A DNA stretch of 64,000 nucleotides from a virus. The notes beneath the pieces were generated by a model that worked only from the letters and a program-made list of their open reading frames with translations, was not told where the DNA came from and made no database searches. Made by a program: the position numbers and the translations under genes. The stretch spans positions 124,001 to 188,000 of IMG/VR virus record IMGVR_UViG_3300023174_000033; one strand, written 5' to 3'. Positions 59,427 through 64,000 of this stretch are shown piece after piece (positions within the stretch are counted from its first letter, which is position 1; the number at the start of each line of letters is the position of its first letter).

Positions 59427-59645
59427 ATGTTGAAAGAGAGAGAAGAATTGATTTACGATTTAATATTTTCCGAGATAACTGAATATAAGATAAATATCTC
59501 TGAATATATTGAAGACATCTACAAATATGACAGATTCATTGATGATATAAAGTCAGTTTTGAAAAAATCAAAGGTGGCCATAATCAAAGAAAAGGTTGAT
59601 TTGGAGGAAACGAATGTTATTTGGAATCTAAAAGTAAAAAAATAA
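59427..59645 (+). CDS. Hypothetical protein, 72 aa
   Basis: Charged, mainly helical (EREELIYDLIFSEITEY), with a Lys-rich end. No family recognised. It ends 3 nt before the ATG of the giant open gene at 59649, so the two are likely cotranscribed; it could be a chaperone or partner of that fibre gene, but nothing in the sequence shows this. Confidence 0.58.
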   Translation: MLKEREELIYDLIFSEITEYKINISEYIEDIYKYDRFIDDIKSVLKKSKVAIIKEKVDLEETNVIWNLKVKK

Positions 59646-59648
59646 ACG

Positions 59649-62600
59649 ATGTGGAAAAAAAATTCAGATACTGGTAAATGGGTCTTCACTACTGACTCAA
59701 TAACAAAAGATGTTTATGAATTTTATAAACAAGAACTCAAATCGGTAAGACTTTATTCAAAATGTTTGAGTGGGTCAACTTACTTAAAAATAAATGATTT
59801 TGAGAATCTATATCCGGAATTGCAAAACGAAAGAATTGGATTCTATATCGGCACACAAAGTGTGCCTGTTCGTGGACCCCAAATAAGATTAAATGATATT
59901 ACTAGAAGAGAATTTTATGATAAGTATCTGAAGGAAGATGCTTTCACTCTCAAAAATTTATTCACACCTGAAAGATTATTAAGTGATCAAGGTACAAATT
60001 TTAAATACGTAGATGTAGCGACTACCGAGTCAATAACATTAACACAAATACAGAATTTAACCATTGATGGAATTGTTCTTAAAAACGGAGATAGGGTATT
60101 GGTTAAGGATCAAATATCAGTTGTATCAATTTCTCCGACTACAGACATTGATAATTATTTTAGGAACGTCATAACAGTTTCTAATTATTATTTTCAAAGT
60201 GAAGATACGAATAAAAATTATTATTATTACAACTCTGAAAACGGCGTTTACAAATATGATGGGTCACTTTTGATCCGTGAAAAGGATCTTTATGATTATG
60301 ATTCAGCTTACAAATACGCTGCATATGTTAGGAGAGGTAATTTGAATGGTGGTAAAGAATTTCATTTACAAAGACAAAAGTTTGGATATTTTCCGACCGA
60401 TGATTATAATGCTGAATTTTCTGAAAAGAAAAATTGGGTTTTAAGACACAGAGTTGATTATAACAATATCTATGATGTGAATATTTATGATGTTACAAAT
60501 CATGCTACACAGTCAATATATGATGTTGTAAGTTCCAAAACTTACTCAATTCCACAAAGAACAATTAGTGTTGGTGAATTTGGTGTAATTTTTGCTAACC
60601 AAGAAAGACTTTCCTCAAATGCTACTTATAGTATAACAAATGTAATACCTAGCAAATACAAAGTAAATTTATTTTCAATTGCTAATTGTTCAAAGCATTA
60701 TTGGATTTGTGGGGACGAGGGTCATATTTTGAAAATGAATAAGATTGATTTCTCAATAGAAAAAGTTAAAATAGATGAAGAACTACCTTTTATGTCAATT
60801 GATTTTTACACAGATCAATTTGGTATGGCTGTTGGAAAATTTAATAATATTTATTTTACAAGAGATTTTGGATCACAGTGGTTCAAATTAGAATTTCAAG
60901 AATTTGAAGAGTATTCATATAACAGAGTAATTCATTTTGATGAAAACACAACTTATGTTGCTGGAGAGGCGGGTATTTTTATTGAATTTTTATACACGGA
61001 GGGAAATTGGACGGCTTACAATAGAGCAGTGGTTAAAGATTTGACCGATGATGACGAATATTTATTAGTTGATGATATCACTGATTTAAAGAGATCTAAA
61101 TGGACAACTTTTAATGCCTTTACATTTTCACAAGATCAATCTTCCACATTACAAGGTAGATTGGTTTATGAAAATTCTCTTTTGGATAATTACAGAGTGA
61201 TGGAGATTTCTATAAGTTCAGACCAACTTATCCCATCAAATGCGTTTTATACAACTGCAGCCGCCAAACTTTTTATAGGTGTTTCTGTTAGTAATACAGA
61301 ATATATGAATAGTGGTGGGACGAGAGGATTCCTCAGGAACAATTCATCTTGGGGACAGGCGGCTTTACCAACTCTAAAAACTCAAGTTGATCTTTGGAAG
61401 AATATTTCATTCTCCCCAACAACAGATTTTAGTTTCACATTTAGTTTACCATTAGATGATTATGGTAATTTGGTAAATTCAACATACTTTGTTGATGTGG
61501 ATGTAAGACACAATTGGGATGTTACGACAAATGTAGTTCAGGGTAGTTATAATTCAACTATCACAAAATATAAATTCCAAACATACAATAACGATTTCCT
61601 TTTGATGTCTGGTAATAGTGGGGTGGCTGTTTGTTACGACATTAATAATTCATTTCGTAATTTAGATAATAATTTCATATTTTTATCTTTCACTCAAACT
61701 ACAACAGATATTAAGACAATTGAAAGACATAGAAGTGATATTTATGTTGGTGCTGATAGGGTATATAAATTTCCAGTTACTGATTTGGGAACTTACTCAA
61801 ATTCAACTATTAATGAGGCAAACATTACTTTAAGACCTCTTGAAAATAATTATGTTAATAGACTAGTTGCTGCAACCAATTCCTTGTTTGTCGTTGGAAA
61901 TGGTGGTCTTAATAACTACATTAACTTTTTGGATGTAGTAAATCCGACATTTTCGGTACCACTTGACCCATCGTTTAATGGTAGAATTAAATCAAAATTT
62001 TTGATGCTTGACTATGATGTGGCATCAAAGGTTAATTTCTTCACTGATGAGGGCGAGTATCGTCTTCCACAAATTGGTACATTTTCTTCTCAAGCTGCTT
62101 TTACATCTGTTGCTGGAACACAGTTATTTATAGGATCAATTGCTGGTCAAAGAAGTTGGGTGAATTATTCAATGGACTCAACAAAGACTTTTAGGTATTA
62201 CAGTATAATGAATGATGCCAATGCGGTTAGATTTAATGGGACATTCTCATACAGAACCACATCAGATCCGGTTGCGATTCCTGGTAATAGGATTGGTAGG
62301 ACACAAAGTTTTTTTGGACCATCTACCGCACAGTCCTTGGCCCCAAGTGTTTATTCTACAACTCAATCAAAATACTTTCATCCAGATGCTGCTCAAGGTA
62401 ATACTTGGAGACCCGCAACTGGAGTTGCTTATATGAGTGGTTTTCCTGGTGGGGCCTCTGCTGAAGAAACATATATAATGTTTTACGATGAAATTGGTAT
62501 TGTGGTTAGAAAGTTTACATCACTTCCCTCTTGTAATACCAACAACAGAACAGAAGTTGGTGATGTTATACAAATAAGTTCTAAAGTAATCGACACTACC

Positions 62601-64000
62601 TTCGTTGTTAACAGGATGGAGTGGTTTTCTGGGAACTTTGCAAACGCGGGCGCTTTAACTCAATATTTTGGTAGACCCGCTAATTTTCCAACCGTTGGTG
62701 GTAATCTAATTTTTGAATTTCAATATTTTTATAATAATCTAAACTCATCTATTACTGCTGAATTAACGAATAGTAGTGCTAATTTAACATATAGAAACTT
62801 AAACAATTATAAAACAATAACAGAATTATCCTCTAATATATCAAAACACCCAATAGGAGAGGCGTATGGATTGAGTTTTTCTCCAATATCCACTAGTGAG
62901 CCTTTCATTTTTGGCAAATTCAATGATAAGACGGCTTATTATAATTTACAGGCTCAAGTTGGTTTTGTAAATGCTGGTGTGAATAATGTCTCAAAGCCGA
63001 TGGCTTACAAAGATACTTTTCTTGATTTCGGTTTTTCCCCAACTTATAATTTAAGTGATTACCTTAACAAAATCAATCCAAGTGTGTTTACCGCGACCAA
63101 AAGATTTGGTGTGTTAGCCACATTTTCTGTAACCGGTAGAGGCACTACTAATTGGACAAGAGATAAAGTTCATTTCAGCACAGCTCCGCTTTCAACCCAA
63201 ACACAGAGTAACCTTCTTTGGTTTGGTGAATATTTAAGAAATAGTTGGGAATCTTTATTAGATCATACCTTCTTGGATATAGTAGCGGTTGGTAACACAT
63301 CAACTTTCACCCTTACACAGTATTTGGTAACCGAAAAATATGAACAAAAGGTTTCTTTTAGTGATGGGGTCGGTGGGTTTATATCTGGAACAGCATATGT
63401 TTTACAATTAAATAAACAATTACCTATTACTCAAGGTATAAATTTATATCATATTTCTACAAGAAATTCTTTAGCAAATATAAGTACGGACTTACAATTA
63501 CTTAATAATATTCACCGGTCAGAAGTTGACAAAGTTGTACAAACTGGTGTTTCCTTTAAGAATCTACAATCTCCAAGAATTGGAAAGTTCCCAACTGAAT
63601 CTTATATGAAAGCATTAGTTTCTGATTATGATATACAGGAAAACATAAGTGCTATTATGTATACCGATAGAAATTTTGACATAGCTTTGAATGTAGTTAA
63701 TGTTGAAAAAGAATTGGTATTCAATGCTGATAATATACAAAGTGCCGTAATATCCGGATTTTCTGGGGGAAAGATGAGATTGAAACCAAAGATAGATTCC
63801 GCGACACAGAGTTTCAGTAGGGGAGATTTGATAAAAGTGGAATTTGGTGAAGTTGATAAAGTTTCTAGATTTAGTGGATATCAAACTGTTATCGCTACCG
63901 ATAATCAATACATCTATACTTCTAAAGATTACGCCACAACAGATCCTGCTTTTTCTACCGCAACTATATCTGTAATTAAAAGAGATCCTTTCTTTAATTA
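59649..64000 (+). CDS. Giant putative tail-fibre protein, 3' end outside window
   Basis: An uninterrupted frame from ATG 59649 to the window edge, at least 1450 codons, with no stop. It starts MWKKNSDTGKWVFTTDS. At about residues 140-160 it has NLTIDGIVLKNGDRVLVKDQ, the 'xIDGxxLxxGDRVLVKDQ' tail-fibre module. At about 350-460 there are repeated WICGDEGHILKMN-, GMAVGKFNNIYFTRD- and YVAGEAGIFIEF-type stretches like BNR/beta-propeller blades. Later sequence is Asn/Thr/Ser-rich beta structure. I read it as a fibre or tail-surface protein with a possible propeller. It follows a 72-residue gene and an AATATATAA box. Confidence 0.8.
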   Translation, partial: MWKKNSDTGKWVFTTDSITKDVYEFYKQELKSVRLYSKCLSGSTYLKINDFENLYPELQNERIGFYIGTQSVPVRGPQIRLNDITRREFYDKYLKEDAFTLKNLFTPERLLSDQGTNFKYVDVATTESITLTQIQNLTIDGIVLKNGDRVLVKDQISVVSISPTTDIDNYFRNVITVSNYYFQSEDTNKNYYYYNSENGVYKYDGSLLIREKDLYDYDSAYKYAAYVRRGNLNGGKEFHLQRQKFGYFPTDDYNAEFSEKKNWVLRHRVDYNNIYDVNIYDVTNHATQSIYDVVSSKTYSIPQRTISVGEFGVIFANQERLSSNATYSITNVIPSKYKVNLFSIANCSKHYWICGDEGHILKMNKIDFSIEKVKIDEELPFMSIDFYTDQFGMAVGKFNNIYFTRDFGSQWFKLEFQEFEEYSYNRVIHFDENTTYVAGEAGIFIEFLYTEGNWTAYNRAVVKDLTDDDEYLLVDDITDLKRSKWTTFNAFTFSQDQSSTLQGRLVYENSLLDNYRVMEISISSDQLIPSNAFYTTAAAKLFIGVSVSNTEYMNSGGTRGFLRNNSSWGQAALPTLKTQVDLWKNISFSPTTDFSFTFSLPLDDYGNLVNSTYFVDVDVRHNWDVTTNVVQGSYNSTITKYKFQTYNNDFLLMSGNSGVAVCYDINNSFRNLDNNFIFLSFTQTTTDIKTIERHRSDIYVGADRVYKFPVTDLGTYSNSTINEANITLRPLENNYVNRLVAATNSLFVVGNGGLNNYINFLDVVNPTFSVPLDPSFNGRIKSKFLMLDYDVASKVNFFTDEGEYRLPQIGTFSSQAAFTSVAGTQLFIGSIAGQRSWVNYSMDSTKTFRYYSIMNDANAVRFNGTFSYRTTSDPVAIPGNRIGRTQSFFGPSTAQSLAPSVYSTTQSKYFHPDAAQGNTWRPATGVAYMSGFPGGASAEETYIMFYDEIGIVVRKFTSLPSCNTNNRTEVGDVIQISSKVIDTTFVVNRMEWFSGNFANAGALTQYFGRPANFPTVGGNLIFEFQYFYNNLNSSITAELTNSSANLTYRNLNNYKTITELSSNISKHPIGEAYGLSFSPISTSEPFIFGKFNDKTAYYNLQAQVGFVNAGVNNVSKPMAYKDTFLDFGFSPTYNLSDYLNKINPSVFTATKRFGVLATFSVTGRGTTNWTRDKVHFSTAPLSTQTQSNLLWFGEYLRNSWESLLDHTFLDIVAVGNTSTFTLTQYLVTEKYEQKVSFSDGVGGFISGTAYVLQLNKQLPITQGINLYHISTRNSLANISTDLQLLNNIHRSEVDKVVQTGVSFKNLQSPRIGKFPTESYMKALVSDYDIQENISAIMYTDRNFDIALNVVNVEKELVFNADNIQSAVISGFSGGKMRLKPKIDSATQSFSRGDLIKVEFGEVDKVSRFSGYQTVIATDNQYIYTSKDYATTDPAFSTATISVIKRDPFFN

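Noticed and set aside
1-64000. tRNA, rRNA, CRISPR and insertion sequences
   Set aside because: None was recognised by eye; a tRNA scan would be needed to exclude tRNAs in this AT-rich sequence.

Overview
This window is part of a large, AT-rich tailed-phage genome, probably a T4-like 'jumbo' phage of a Bacteroidota (Flavobacteria-like) host. Phage identity rests on T4-type recombination genes (UvsX, a gp46/SbcC-like ATPase, a RuvC-fold nuclease) beside very large virion genes of 1063, 1526 and 3555 codons and one open gene of at least 1450 codons. The host assignment rests on several promoters of the Bacteroidota form TTTG-N19/20-TAnnTTTG, the near absence of Shine-Dalgarno sequences, a lipoprotein, and Bacteroidota-like bS21 and deoxyhypusine-synthase-family genes. 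Genes are packed tightly on both strands, often with ATGA or TAATG junctions and overlapping convergent 3' ends. I found no rRNA, tRNA, CRISPR array or insertion sequence by eye, and no gene-free stretch longer than 300 bases.

Layout. 1-10.2 kb: greA (cut by the edge), a phosphoesterase, uvsX, a cyclic-phosphate receiver-domain protein, a lipoprotein, an M28 peptidase, a RuvC-like nuclease, the gp46-like ATPase, an FkbM methyltransferase, ribosomal protein bS21 and a DnaJ. 10.2-20.8 kb: one giant minus-strand virion gene with WxNGxF-type repeats. 20.9-26.5 kb: HD hydrolase, M16 peptidase, a CoaE-like protein with a broken P-loop, an S1-domain protein and a UVR-motif protein. 26.5-36.9 kb: minus-strand structural genes and a two-domain glycosyltransferase. 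37-41.4 kb: ECF-type sigma factor, thioredoxin, deoxyhypusine-synthase-like protein, phosphoesterase, class II synthetase-like protein and thymidine kinase. 41.4-49.3 kb: a structural protein, an M20/M42-like peptidase, glycosyltransferases, a ClpC-like ATPase broken by an intein N-fragment, and a small nucleic-acid ligase. 49.3-55.4 kb: a group of unknown genes sharing an N-terminal tag that resembles T4 capsid-targeting sequences, interleaved with Nudix, Dam and SpeD genes. 55.4-64 kb: FkbM, a second M20/M42-like peptidase, PhoH, and the start of a giant fibre-like gene that runs off the window.

How it may work together. The phage carries tools for transcription (GreA, sigma factor), translation (bS21, S1-domain protein), protein folding and turnover (DnaJ, ClpC-like, UVR protein, several zinc peptidases), nucleotide and DNA metabolism (thymidine kinase, Dam, recombination genes), possible RNA repair (receiver domain, ligase) and polyamine chemistry (SpeD, DHS-like). 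Two promoter classes appear: the host-type class before mostly metabolic genes, and an AATATATAA box before many predicted virion genes, often exactly 13 nt from the start codon.

Most notable observations: (1) a ClpC-like gene that stops 31 codons into an intein inserted in the D2 Walker A loop, which predicts an atypically split intein with its partner gene outside the window; (2) the AATATATAA box with fixed spacing, suggesting leaderless late transcripts; (3) a family of possible capsid-targeted proteins sharing an N-terminal tag.
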